Shown: in pieces, positions 36,012 to 44,469 of the stretch
How positions within the stretch are numbered: position 1 is the stretch's first letter
Layout of the letters: each line of letters starts with the position of its first letter
Assembly: GCA_009920765.1 (NCBI GenBank)
Contig: RFZJ01000003.1
Span: 1 to 64,000 of the forward strand
DNA from: Planctomycetota bacterium
Lineage (GTDB): Bacteria > Planctomycetota > Planctomycetia > Gemmatales > Gemmataceae
Reading direction: 5' to 3'
Length of the DNA: 64,000 bases
Program-made: the position numbers and the translations under genes
Notes under the pieces: model-generated
The model's input: the letters and a program-made list of their open reading frames with translations, nothing else
What the model was told of the DNA's origin: nothing
The model's database searches: none

Positions 36012-37121
36012 TTATTTTGCATTTACTGCACTATATCTATGCGTTGGAACTGGTCTTCCAGGCTTAAAACTTTGAGTTTTACCTAAGACTGCTTTTGCTT
36101 TTATAGAATCGCATGTTTTACAAACCATATCACTGACTAATTTTTCAAGAATAACCGGGTCAATTGCAACTCTTGCGTTAATGATTAAATCAAACTGATT
36201 AATCATACTATTTGATGGAAGTGATAATTCAGGCATAGTTCCATTTGATACGAGATTAGCAACCCCAAACGCTCCATCAGCCAACCCAATGGCTTTCAAA
36301 TGGGCAACTTCTGCTTTATGAAAAATCAATTCTTTTCTTAATCTCGATATAACATCAACAAGTATAGCATCAACATCAAGAAGTCCATCAGATTGAACTT
36401 GTAAAGAACTATTTAACCACCCTAGTTCCGCTTCACCCTCCGCATAAATATCGTAGTCAATATCCAATATTTTACGCCCAAACAAACCTTTTTGATCAAG
36501 CAATATTGAAAGCTCATCAATACCTGTCCCATTCTTGGCTGACATTTTTAAAATAGGCACACCGGGAAACTTCTGTGAAACAATCAACATAAGTTCATTT
36601 AATTGAGAAGCATTTATCTCATCAATTCGATTGATGACAATAGCATCCGCTTCCTCAAGTTGCTTGATAAAAATATATGCTGCTTTCGGAGAAAACCCAC
36701 TTCCGCCCTCATTTTTTAAAATCTTTAAGCCATGACTTGGTTTAAAAATAACCGGATAGGGTGATACATCGAAACGATTGCCATACAAATCTTTTAATGG
36801 TTGAACAACTGTTGCTACAAGGTCAGTGCAGGAACCAACCGGTTCTGCGATTATTACATCCGGGCGGTCTTTTTCTTCAAGTGAAACAATGCGATCAACA
36901 AGCTCATCAAATTTACAACAAAAACATGCCCCAGCGACTTCTTCTACTGTCAACCCTTGAGATCTCAAACTATTGGTGTCTACCAAATTTACAGCCTGAT
37001 CATTAGTCACTAATGCAACATTCAAGCCTTTAGATTTATAGTGAGCCGCAAGTTTGGACATCGTGGTCGTTTTACCAGCACCAAGAAATCCTCCAAGCAT
37101 TACAAATTGAATTCGCTTCAT
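36012..37121 (-). CDS. G3E family GTPase, CobW-like metal chaperone
   Basis: P-loop GTPase of 369 aa. Walker A GGFLGAGKTTTM, the metal-binding CxCC in GACFCCKFDELV, Walker B-like IIAEPVGSC, and base-specificity NRIDEI are visible. The C-terminal part has an additional CKTC pair. G3E proteins insert or deliver metal ions (Co for cobalamin, Zn, Ni) into target enzymes. It is the third gene of an arsR-aquaporin-GTPase operon, 25 bp after the aquaporin. Its nearness to a cobalamin riboswitch invites a cobalt role, but it is on the opposite strand and outside riboswitch control. Confidence 0.88.
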   Translation of the reverse strand: MKRIQFVMLGGFLGAGKTTTMSKLAAHYKSKGLNVALVTNDQAVNLVDTNSLRSQGLTVEEVAGACFCCKFDELVDRIVSLEEKDRPDVIIAEPVGSCTDLVATVVQPLKDLYGNRFDVSPYPVIFKPSHGLKILKNEGGSGFSPKAAYIFIKQLEEADAIVINRIDEINASQLNELMLIVSQKFPGVPILKMSAKNGTGIDELSILLDQKGLFGRKILDIDYDIYAEGEAELGWLNSSLQVQSDGLLDVDAILVDVISRLRKELIFHKAEVAHLKAIGLADGAFGVANLVSNGTMPELSLPSNSMINQFDLIINARVAIDPVILEKLVSDMVCKTCDSIKAKAVLGKTQSFKPGRPVPTHRYSAVNAK

Positions 37122-37146
37122 TAGAATTCCTAATCAAAAATAGTAC

Positions 37147-37995
37147 TTAAAATTTCATCAAACTATTTAGTCTATACAAGCCACCACCAAGAATAGCACC
37201 AATCACAGGAGCGAGAATATATATAGTAAAAAATCCACCCCTTGGACCAGGTAATGCAATATTCCCCCACCCCAAAAAGAAAGAAACAAGCCGGGGACCA
37301 AAATCACGGGCAGGATTAAAGCAAGCTTGTGTTAATGGCGCAATTACTGAGATTAAAACCGCAACAGTCAAGCCAATAAAAAAAGGCGCCAGATTAGACC
37401 CGGGTGCTTTAGTGTTTGACGAATCAGTCAAAGCAAATATTACGCATGCTAGAATCATGGTTCCAAGAACTTCTGCTAAAAAAGCATTAAAATGAGAAAC
37501 CTTTGCATCAAATAAATTCCGCTTTAAAGGATCATATCGACCTTCAGAATTTGAAAGAGGACCAGGGTTGGGAAAATATTCACCGTAGCACATCGCAGTA
37601 AGTTCACTACCAGCATCACCACGAACAATCCCCCGATCTGTCTCCCTTTGTATAATGAAAGGTTGATAAAGGACGAACAGAAAAAAAGCTGCAATCATTG
37701 CTCCTAAAACCTGACTGATTATATAAGGAAGAACTTTACGAACAGGGAACATTCCCCAAAATGCAAAAGTTAATGTCATTGCAGGGTTCAAATGAGCACC
37801 ACTGATTTGATTAGCACAGTAAATGGCAAGTGTAACACCAATACCCCAAACAATCGCAACTTGCCAAAGGCCAGATTGAGAACCAGTTAGCACCGCACTA
37901 TGAACAGCTCCACAACCAATAAACACAATTATAAATGTCCCTATAGCTTCTGCAAAACAACAGGAGATCAACCTAGTTTCATATTTCTTTTCCAT
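37147..37995 (-). CDS. MIP family aquaglyceroporin
   Basis: Channel protein of 282 aa with six membrane spans. Both half-helix motifs are intact: SGAHLNPAMTL and ACFNPARDFGPRL, where the Asp after NPAR is typical of aquaglyceroporins (GlpF type). It should pass glycerol or other small neutral solutes. Its place 16 bp after an ArsR-type regulator recalls AqpS of Sinorhizobium, which lets arsenite leave the cell, so metalloid hydroxide transport is a good alternative to glycerol uptake. No glpK or arsC is nearby in the window. Confidence 0.92.
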   Translation of the reverse strand: MEKKYETRLISCCFAEAIGTFIIVFIGCGAVHSAVLTGSQSGLWQVAIVWGIGVTLAIYCANQISGAHLNPAMTLTFAFWGMFPVRKVLPYIISQVLGAMIAAFFLFVLYQPFIIQRETDRGIVRGDAGSELTAMCYGEYFPNPGPLSNSEGRYDPLKRNLFDAKVSHFNAFLAEVLGTMILACVIFALTDSSNTKAPGSNLAPFFIGLTVAVLISVIAPLTQACFNPARDFGPRLVSFFLGWGNIALPGPRGGFFTIYILAPVIGAILGGGLYRLNSLMKF

Positions 37996-38011
37996 AACTT
38001 TAAATCATACC

Positions 38012-38332
38012 TCAGATACAACATTTTTTTGTAGTTTTTGAAAATTCAAGCCTGCAACAACCTAGATCTAAATAACTTGTAGAACCTGTAACACCCGCCC
38101 CCGGGAGCAACTCGTAATAAATAAATCTTCCCACGCGGTGAGATTTTACCAATCCAGCTTTCCTTAGCACAGAAAGGTGGTGGGAAACCTTGACCATGTG
38201 CTTCCCAAGGTAAGATGCCAATTCTCCTACATTGCACGGTCTTTCACTCAAGCATTCAATAATTCGTAATCTCTGAAGATCCGAAAGAACCGCAAGCATA
38301 CGAGAACAGTGAACAGGTTTAATATCAAGCAA
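38012..38332 (-). CDS. ArsR/SmtB family repressor with C-terminal Cys pairs
   Basis: Winged-helix regulator of 106 aa. The DNA-recognition helix is VSHHLSVLRKAGLV and the wing VGRFIYYEL. The classical ELCVCDL inducer site is only RPCNVGEL with one Cys, but the C-terminus holds two Cys pairs (GCCRLEF and KKCCI), similar in kind to the C-terminal triad of Acidithiobacillus ArsR. Arsenite or another thiophilic metal is the likely inducer. TTG 38332 is preferred since AGGAG lies 7 bp upstream; GTG 38356 is the alternative. It leads the arsR-aquaporin-G3E GTPase operon and is divergent from a DUF1559 gene. Confidence 0.85.
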   Translation of the reverse strand: MLDIKPVHCSRMLAVLSDLQRLRIIECLSERPCNVGELASYLGKHMVKVSHHLSVLRKAGLVKSHRVGRFIYYELLPGAGVTGSTSYLDLGCCRLEFSKTTKKCCI

Positions 38333-38378
38333 CCCAACTCTCCTAATACTTAACACTTATATAAGAGTATCACACAAC

Positions 38379-38399
38379 AATTTATTTCAAAAATAAATT
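38379..38399. promoter_or_regulatory. Candidate ArsR operator, perfect inverted repeat
   Basis: AATTTATTT and AAATAAATT form a perfect 9-bp inverted repeat around CAA, 47 bp upstream of the arsR start. A further copy of AAATAAATT follows at about 38411. AT-rich imperfect palindromes are the usual targets of ArsR/SmtB repressors. The site could also affect the divergent DUF1559 gene at 38502. Confidence 0.45.
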
Positions 38400-38501
38400 C
38401 ATCTCAGAAATAAATTTTTTACTAAATCCAGATTATTCTTATATCAACTAAATTAAGGTATATTGTAATTTGTTACAGATTTACAGAGATTATTTTTAAC
38501 C

Positions 38502-39479
38502 ATGCGCTTTAACAAAGGATTCACATTAATCGAACTTCTTGTCGTTATTGCAATAATTGCAATATTGATCGGGTTACTTTTACCAGCAGTTCAAAAGGTA
38601 AGAGAGTCTGCCGCCAGAATATCAGGAAGTAATCATTTAAAACAAATTGGAATGGCTACCCTTAGTTTTGAATCAACAAACAACCATTTGCCAAACAGTG
38701 GGGGCTATGATTACAGCCTGCCAAATAATTCAGCACCATACACAACACCCAATGCTTTCACAACCATTCCTGGTTACGGACAATTTCGCCCCCGCTGGGG
38801 AGACCCTACCAAACTTCCAAAAAAACAATTAGGTTCCACTTATTACTCCCTTTTACCTTATATTGAACAGGACTCGCTATTCAGAGATCCGATTGCCTGC
38901 TTCAAAACTGCCGTAAAAACTTTTTATATGCCAATGAGAAGACCGCCAATTACACAAACTGCCCCCACAAATGATTCTATTTATCCAGGGTATTCCTATA
39001 ACGATGGTGGATTGGGAGCGAACTCTCGAACTGATTATGCAGCCAATGATCAAGTTTTTTTTACCACATACGCCGGCTGGGGGAAAGTTACCCTTATAAC
39101 AGACATCCTTGATGGAACATCCAACACGATTTTCTTTGGCGAAAAAGCAATGGCACAATCAGCTTATTCTTCTGGATCTTGGTATTGGGATGAACCATTC
39201 ATCATGGGCGGAACAGGAGGAACAGGAAGATGTGGCTCCGAATTATATTCTGACTCACAATTAAATAACTTCCCTGATAGAGCTTCTGGAACAGGTTGGT
39301 CTGTTGCAAACACTGGAGAATCATGCGGTGGTGGAAATTGGGGAAACCCAAGTTCTTCAGGAGGACCGCAGTTCGCATTCGGCGATGGTAGTGTTCGCAC
39401 TGTCAACTACAACACCCCCGCATCTAAAATTCAGTTATTGATTCGGCCAACTGATGGACAGTTTGCAACTTTTGATTAA
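38502..39479 (+). CDS. DUF1559 protein with prepilin-type N-terminus
   Basis: Protein of 325 aa. The prepilin signal [19 protein letters not shown] is followed by [14 protein letters not shown], cleaved after Gly6 by prepilin peptidase. The body is rich in Gly, Ser, Asn and Tyr with a [12 protein letters not shown] block seen in most DUF1559 proteins, and ends with [14 protein letters not shown], the C-terminal DG motif; its usual preceding His is replaced in this copy ([12 protein letters not shown]). Probably a surface or pseudopilin subunit. A lipoprotein gene starts 14 bp after its stop, a standard pairing in Planctomycetota. Confidence 0.9.
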   Translation: MRFNKGFTLIELLVVIAIIAILIGLLLPAVQKVRESAARISGSNHLKQIGMATLSFESTNNHLPNSGGYDYSLPNNSAPYTTPNAFTTIPGYGQFRPRWGDPTKLPKKQLGSTYYSLLPYIEQDSLFRDPIACFKTAVKTFYMPMRRPPITQTAPTNDSIYPGYSYNDGGLGANSRTDYAANDQVFFTTYAGWGKVTLITDILDGTSNTIFFGEKAMAQSAYSSGSWYWDEPFIMGGTGGTGRCGSELYSDSQLNNFPDRASGTGWSVANTGESCGGGNWGNPSSSGGPQFAFGDGSVRTVNYNTPASKIQLLIRPTDGQFATFD

Positions 39480-39493
39480 CTATAGGCCACTTA

Positions 39494-39895
39494 ATGAATA
39501 TTTTAAAAACATTACTTTTAACTCTACTTGTTTTTTCCTTAGTAGGCTGCGGGCAGGTCAAACCAAAATTAGTTAAAGTTTCTGGAAAAATTACCCTCAA
39601 TGGTAAACCTCTTACTGCGGGAAGTATTTATTTTCATCCTGCTTCAACAAATACTTTTAAAAAAGATAATCCAAGCAGCCTATTGCAGGAAGATGGGTCA
39701 TTCAACATGAAAACTTTCCCTTATGGTGATGGAGTTTCACCAGGAAAATACAAAATAACATTAGCTCCCCAATTAGCATCTCGAATTTCATTGCCACACT
39801 TATCAGACCCGGAAAAAACAACCTCAGAAATAACTGTCTCAGATAATGACATTGAAAATTTCAACCTTGATCTTGGTAGTCCCAAAAAGAAATAA
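39494..39895 (+). CDS. Planctomycete lipoprotein, carboxypeptidase regulatory-like fold
   Basis: Lipoprotein of 133 aa. The signal peptide ends in a lipobox LVGC with lipidated Cys19. The mature part KVSGKITLNGKPLTAGSIYFHP and SPGKYKITL shows the transthyretin-like strand pattern common in small planctomycete lipoproteins encoded beside DUF1559 genes. Lys follows Cys by a few residues; sorting rules in this phylum are not known. It is probably co-transcribed with the DUF1559 gene upstream and perhaps with the phosphatidyltransferase 34 bp downstream. Function unknown. Confidence 0.82.
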   Translation: MNILKTLLLTLLVFSLVGCGQVKPKLVKVSGKITLNGKPLTAGSIYFHPASTNTFKKDNPSSLLQEDGSFNMKTFPYGDGVSPGKYKITLAPQLASRISLPHLSDPEKTTSEITVSDNDIENFNLDLGSPKKK

Positions 39896-39929
39896 TTTAT
39901 GCATCTAATCATAAAGGCTGTATTTTAAG

Positions 39930-40541
39930 ATGCTTGATGCAACATTAAGAAAACTTTTGGATCCTACACTAAAACCTATCGCAAGCTTATTAGTAAAAAT
40001 TGGCTTTTGCGCAAATGAAGTAACTATTCTGGGATTTTTTATCGGAGTTATTAGCTGGTACGCCCTAGCGATAAACCATTATTATTTCGCATTAGGAATG
40101 ATAATCTTAAATCGTTTTTTTGATGGGATTGATGGATTAATAGCACAAAAAACAAATCCAACTGAATTAGGCGGATACTTGGATATTGTTTTAGACTTCA
40201 TATTTTATTCGGGCGTTCCTTTCTTTTTTGCTATTGGTAAGCCTGAATTTGCGATTTACTCTTCTTTTTTAATTTTTTGTTTTATTGGTACGGGAAGTTC
40301 TTTCTTAGCATATTCAATAATCGCTGCTAAACATAAAATCATTAGCGAAAAATACAAAGATAAAGCAATTTATTATTTAGGAGGACTTACCGAAGGTACT
40401 GAAACCATATTATTTTTTTCATTTATTTGCTTAGCCCCGGATAAATTTCCTCAAGCCGTATGGATCTTTGGTGGATTATGCTGGATTACTACATTCACCA
40501 GAATATATAAAGCTTTTGTAAATTTCAAAAATTTAAATTAA
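39930..40541 (+). CDS. CDP-alcohol phosphatidyltransferase family protein
   Basis: Membrane enzyme of 203 aa with about six hydrophobic segments. The CDP-alcohol motif is FFDGIDGLIAQKTNPTELGG followed by YLDIVLDF: all four conserved Asp/DG positions are there, but the usual DGxxAR is DGLIAQ (Arg to Gln). Family members join a CDP-activated group to an alcohol, as in phosphatidylglycerol-phosphate or phosphatidylinositol synthesis. It has no recognisable specificity marker. It lies 39 bp before an ABC importer operon and in a region with phosphonate genes, so a phospho- or phosphonolipid headgroup role is possible. Confidence 0.82.
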   Translation: MLDATLRKLLDPTLKPIASLLVKIGFCANEVTILGFFIGVISWYALAINHYYFALGMIILNRFFDGIDGLIAQKTNPTELGGYLDIVLDFIFYSGVPFFFAIGKPEFAIYSSFLIFCFIGTGSSFLAYSIIAAKHKIISEKYKDKAIYYLGGLTEGTETILFFSFICLAPDKFPQAVWIFGGLCWITTFTRIYKAFVNFKNLN

Positions 40542-40580
40542 ACATGCAACTAAATATCTTTGATGAAATGTGATTAAAAC

Positions 40581-41702
40581 ATGAATAACAAATTATTAAA
40601 CCGAAGATTTTTCATAGGTGGCCTAGCATACCTTGGATCCAACATCATGACTGGTTGCAAGAAGCAAATCAAAAAGGAAGGCCCTTTTTCCGGAAAAGAA
40701 CTGAATATCTTTGTTTATGCAGGCGGGCATGAACAAACTATGCGGAATGTATTTGTACCAAGATTTGAAAATCTAACAGGAGCAAAAGTCACTCTTCACG
40801 CAGGGTGGTGGGAAGGGTTAGCAAAACTAAAAACCGCCCCTGTTAATAATCCTCCTTTTGACCTAATGATTTGCGACGCCACACAAGGTTATCCTGCGAT
40901 TAAAGAGGGACTTTTCGCCCAACTTAATCTTGAGAATATTCCAAATCACAAAAATCTTTATTCACCCACAATCAATAATTGGGTAGTTCATGGAAAACAT
41001 GGCTTAACATATCCTGATTCTGTAATGACCCTCGCATACAATAAAGATCTTGTCCAAGATCCACCATCAAAATGGGAAGATTTAGTTAAACCAAGTCTTA
41101 TAAAAAAAATTGGTTTATACAGCTCATTTTATCTTTCACTTTATACTTTTGCCTGTATTAAAGCAGGTGCTGAAAATCGCCATGGTACTGCCCACGAAAT
41201 GATAAATACTAATTTGGATGAAGTGTTTCGTTTTGCTCGAAATTATCGAGATAATATAAAACTATGGTGGCCAACATCAAATGACATGATCCTTGCATTG
41301 GCAAATAAGGACGTTACCGCAGGTAACATGCATAGTCCCGAGTATATAAAGGCAATGAGAGAAAAAAACACCTTAGGCGCTAGTGTTCCAATAAATGACA
41401 GGGCCTTTGTACAAGTTTTCTGGGCTATTCCTGCAGAATCAAAAAATAAAAAATTAGCTGAAACAGCCATAAATGAACTATTTTCTGAAGAAATACAACT
41501 AGAATTTTCTAGGAGAGGTTCAGCGACCTCTCTACTAACAGTCGCAGAAACTATGGCAAAAGAAGACCCTTTCTGGAAAACATTGTATCCACATACAAAA
41601 GATCAATTCGGGTCTCTTCAATATTATCCTTATGAAACTTACTCAAAAAACTGGAAGGAAATATCAGAAATTTGGGATCGCACTATTTTGCGAAAAGGAT
41701 AA
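40581..41702 (+). CDS. ABC importer substrate-binding lipoprotein, PotD/PhnS-like
   Basis: Extracellular solute-binding protein of 373 aa. The N-terminus has a twin-arginine-like NRRFFIGG and then a lipobox MTGC, so it is likely a lipoprotein, perhaps exported folded. The mature domain ELNIFVYAGGHEQTMRN and LTYPDSVMTLAYNKDL are typical of the PotD/iron/phosphonate cluster of type-2 binding proteins. It opens a four-gene importer operon with ATPase and two permeases. Spermidine, thiamine, Fe3+ and 2-aminoethylphosphonate are the known substrates of relatives; the local phnX cluster favours the last, but this is inference. Confidence 0.85.
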   Translation: MNNKLLNRRFFIGGLAYLGSNIMTGCKKQIKKEGPFSGKELNIFVYAGGHEQTMRNVFVPRFENLTGAKVTLHAGWWEGLAKLKTAPVNNPPFDLMICDATQGYPAIKEGLFAQLNLENIPNHKNLYSPTINNWVVHGKHGLTYPDSVMTLAYNKDLVQDPPSKWEDLVKPSLIKKIGLYSSFYLSLYTFACIKAGAENRHGTAHEMINTNLDEVFRFARNYRDNIKLWWPTSNDMILALANKDVTAGNMHSPEYIKAMREKNTLGASVPINDRAFVQVFWAIPAESKNKKLAETAINELFSEEIQLEFSRRGSATSLLTVAETMAKEDPFWKTLYPHTKDQFGSLQYYPYETYSKNWKEISEIWDRTILRKG

Positions 41703-41710
41703 GCGACAGT

Positions 41711-42718
41711 ATGACAAATAAAACAAAAATTAAACTTGAAAATATCTCATATAGCTATGCTGGAAATAAAGCAGTGGAAAATTTATCTTTTTCTTTGCCT
41801 ACCGGAAAATACCTGACAATTCTTGGTCCATCTGGTTGTGGAAAAACAACAATTTTAAAAATGATAGGGGGTTATCTTTACCCAACAAAAGGAAAAATTT
41901 ATATCGACGATAAAAATGTAACCGAAATGGATTCTTGTTCTAGAAAAATAGGCATGGTATTTCAAAATTATTTACTATTCCCACATCTAAGTGCCAGGAA
42001 AAATATATCATTCCCACTTGAAATAAGACATCAGCCTAAAAATGATCGTGAAAAAAAAGTCGACGAAATTAGTGAACTTGTAGGATTAACTAAAAAAGAA
42101 ATAGAGCGAAAACCTTCAGAACTTTCAGGGGGACAACAACAAAGAGTGGCACTAGCGCGTGCCTTAATTTTTGAACCCCAGTTGCTACTTTTGGATGAAC
42201 CACTTGCTAATTTAGACAAGGAATTAAAAACTCAGCTTCTTAATGAAATTCGAAATTTGCAAAAAACCATCAAAGTAACCACAATCATGGTCACACATGA
42301 TCATGAAGAGGCATTAAGCGGTTCCGATCTCATTGGAATCATGAACCAAGGGAAATTATTGCAGATTGATGAACCTAAAATAATTTACGAGAAGCCCTCT
42401 TGTTCATTAATTGCCAACCATTTTGGCCAAGCTAATATTTTACCGGCGAAATATTTCGGATTAAAAAATGACGCAACGGTTCTTATTAGGCCTGAGAAAA
42501 TTAAAATCAATCTAAATGCAATTAACTGTACATGGAAAAATCAAGGAAAAATATCATCTATTTTATTTATGGGTTCTCACCTACTAATTAATTTGATGCT
42601 ATATGACGGAACAGAATTAAAACTCCTAACCTCAGATTCTTATCCTTTTGCAGTGGACAGTATCATTACAATAGGAATCGATATAGAAAATGTTTGGTTA
42701 ATTCCAGAAACAATCTAA
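41711..42718 (+). CDS. ABC importer ATP-binding protein, PotA/PhnT-like
   Basis: ATPase of 335 aa. Walker A GPSGCGKTTI, Q-loop MVFQNYLLFPHL, signature LSGGQQQRVALARAL, Walker B LLLLDEPLANLD and switch His in VTHDHEEAL are intact. The C-terminal TOBE-like regulatory domain (VLIRPEKIKI) is present, as in PotA, FbpC and PhnT. The start at ATG 41711 fits the conserved domain; the longer frame overlaps the binding-protein gene by 31 bp. It energises uptake through the two permeases that follow. Confidence 0.9.
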   Translation: MTNKTKIKLENISYSYAGNKAVENLSFSLPTGKYLTILGPSGCGKTTILKMIGGYLYPTKGKIYIDDKNVTEMDSCSRKIGMVFQNYLLFPHLSARKNISFPLEIRHQPKNDREKKVDEISELVGLTKKEIERKPSELSGGQQQRVALARALIFEPQLLLLDEPLANLDKELKTQLLNEIRNLQKTIKVTTIMVTHDHEEALSGSDLIGIMNQGKLLQIDEPKIIYEKPSCSLIANHFGQANILPAKYFGLKNDATVLIRPEKIKINLNAINCTWKNQGKISSILFMGSHLLINLMLYDGTELKLLTSDSYPFAVDSIITIGIDIENVWLIPETI

Positions 42719-42722
42719 CTTA

Positions 42723-43586
42723 ATGATGCTAAACAAAAATATTAAACCATACGTTTTAACTCTACCTGCCTTAACAATAATCATTTTTGGCCTAGCTTCA
42801 CCTATTTTTTATATGATTCGGTTGAGCACTTTAAAACCACCTAATGAAATAGGGTTTTACACCCCAGGCACTTTTACTTTGGAAAATTTCCAAATCCTAT
42901 TTAACGGTATAGGGCCAGTTACTTTAATAAAAACAATAATCTTCGCCATCGAAGTTTCATCTTTATCGGTCATATTTGGCTTTATTTTTTGTTTATTAAT
43001 ACGAAAACTTTCGATGTTATGGCAAGTTATATTCCTAACGGCCCTTCTTATAACCAAGTTGGTTAGCCCTTTAACAATAATTTTTGGACTCCAAAAAATA
43101 CTTGGCGATTACGGGCCAATTAATGAATTACTTATTTATTTTAAAATTTGTAACGGACCAGTAGAATTAATGCGCAATCATACAGGAGCTTTATTAGCTG
43201 AAATTTATTTTACCGCACCAATCACAACCTTGATTGTTTACCTTCAACTAACCGAAATAAATACCAATCATGAAATTGTAGCAAAAGGGTTAGGTGCCTC
43301 TAATTTTCAAATTTTCCGAAGAATAATTCTTCCCCTATCTTATCCTGGAATAATAACTACCTGGAGGATTGTGTTTATTTGGGGATTAGGATCATTTCTA
43401 GGGCCACTTTTTTTAGGTAACCCATCTGAATCCACAATTTCTTGTGAAATATTTCACCAATTTTTTGAAGTGGGGAATTGGCCTGTAGGTGCCACCTGGG
43501 GTATTATTTTAACAACTATTTCTTTAATAATCCCAGAGATTCTAACAACCCTAATAAATTACATCAGAATGTATGTTTCAAAATGA
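42723..43586 (+). CDS. ABC importer permease, first subunit
   Basis: Inner membrane permease of 287 aa with six predicted spans. The EAA loop that contacts the ATPase is visible as EIVAKGLGASNFQIFRRIIL. It belongs to the binding-protein-dependent transport family (BPD_transp_1) and resembles PotB/PhnU. The gene starts 4 bp after the ATPase stop and overlaps the next permease by 4 bp (ATGA), so the subunits are coupled. The DNA here is strikingly AT-rich. Confidence 0.88.
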   Translation: MMLNKNIKPYVLTLPALTIIIFGLASPIFYMIRLSTLKPPNEIGFYTPGTFTLENFQILFNGIGPVTLIKTIIFAIEVSSLSVIFGFIFCLLIRKLSMLWQVIFLTALLITKLVSPLTIIFGLQKILGDYGPINELLIYFKICNGPVELMRNHTGALLAEIYFTAPITTLIVYLQLTEINTNHEIVAKGLGASNFQIFRRIILPLSYPGIITTWRIVFIWGLGSFLGPLFLGNPSESTISCEIFHQFFEVGNWPVGATWGIILTTISLIIPEILTTLINYIRMYVSK

Positions 43587-44386
43587 TAAAAAAAGCAATA
43601 ACCTTTATAAGCACAAGTATTTTAACTTTTTTTTTACTACCTGTATTAATTACAGTTTGTATTTCTTTTTCCCCTGACTCATTTTTAACCTTACCTACAA
43701 CCAATTGGTCAACAAAATGGTTTGTAGAATTTAATAACCTACCTAGATGGAATGAAGCCTTAATTCGCAGTACAATTGTGTCTTTTTTTGTTTCAGCCTT
43801 AAGTTTGCTTTTTGGAACACCGCTTGCATATGCAATGGCAAGATTTAAATTCCCATTTAAAAAAGTCATTCAAAGAATTGTACTTTTACCCTTATTAATA
43901 CCACCACTATTAATCGGAATCGGAATTCTTCCGTTGTTTTACACCATTAGGGTTGATGGCTATTTAATAGATATCATTTATGTACACACGGTTTTGGTAT
44001 TACCTATAATCTACCTCATTTTAAAAAATCAAATTGAAAATCTAGATCCTCAATTTGAGGAAGTTGCAAGGGGTCTTGGCGCAGGCAATTTTGATGTTTT
44101 CTTAAGGATAATTTTCCCTTTATTAGTTCCGGCAATTTTAACATCTTGGAATTGCGCATTTATTATTTCAATGAATGAATCAATTTTGACAATCCTGATA
44201 TCAAACCCTAAAAATGAAGTACTATCTGCTGTAATATGGTCACAATTAAAACAAAATCCAACTCCACTTATAGCTGTCGCATCTCTCATAAATATTACAT
44301 TTATTATTGTGGGTATGTCAGTTTTCTTTTTAACAATAAAAACAAAGAAACTAATCGACAAAAAATATCAACAATTAACAAAATAA
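43583..44386 (+). CDS. ABC importer permease, second subunit
   Basis: Permease of 267 aa, PotC/PhnV-like, with six spans and the EAA loop EEVARGLGAGNFDVFLRIIF. ATG 43583 overlaps the preceding stop by 4 bp; the longer frame from 43478 would lie inside the first permease gene and is not credible. It is the last gene of the importer operon and is followed after 35 bp by a strong hairpin terminator. Confidence 0.88.
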   Translation: MIKKAITFISTSILTFFLLPVLITVCISFSPDSFLTLPTTNWSTKWFVEFNNLPRWNEALIRSTIVSFFVSALSLLFGTPLAYAMARFKFPFKKVIQRIVLLPLLIPPLLIGIGILPLFYTIRVDGYLIDIIYVHTVLVLPIIYLILKNQIENLDPQFEEVARGLGAGNFDVFLRIIFPLLVPAILTSWNCAFIISMNESILTILISNPKNEVLSAVIWSQLKQNPTPLIAVASLINITFIIVGMSVFFLTIKTKKLIDKKYQQLTK

Positions 44387-44421
44387 AAATGTAATTTTAA
44401 GTTGCAATCAATGTAAAAAGT

Positions 44422-44461
44422 TTTGTAAGGAGATAAACAAAACAGCTTATCTCCTTACAAA
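44422..44461. terminator. Strong hairpin between convergent operons
   Basis: A perfect 15-bp stem, TTTGTAAGGAGATAA (44422-44436) pairing with TTATCTCCTTACAAA (44447-44461), loop of ten bases. It separates the plus-strand ABC importer operon from the minus-strand TPR operon. T-rich stretches lie on both sides, so it probably acts as a bidirectional terminator. Confidence 0.65.
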
Positions 44462-44469
44462 TAAAATAA

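Noticed and set aside
34374-37121. Riboswitch as regulator of the CobW-like GTPase
   Set aside because: The GTPase gene is on the opposite strand, in the arsR operon, and cannot be controlled in cis by this RNA.
40581-44386. Importer assigned firmly to 2-aminoethylphosphonate
   Set aside because: Polyamine, iron and thiamine importers share the same architecture; only the neighbourhood points to phosphonate, so it was left open.
44422-44461. Hairpin considered as a mobile-element end or attachment site
   Set aside because: It lies exactly between convergent operons, has no second copy seen and no transposase; a terminator explains it.
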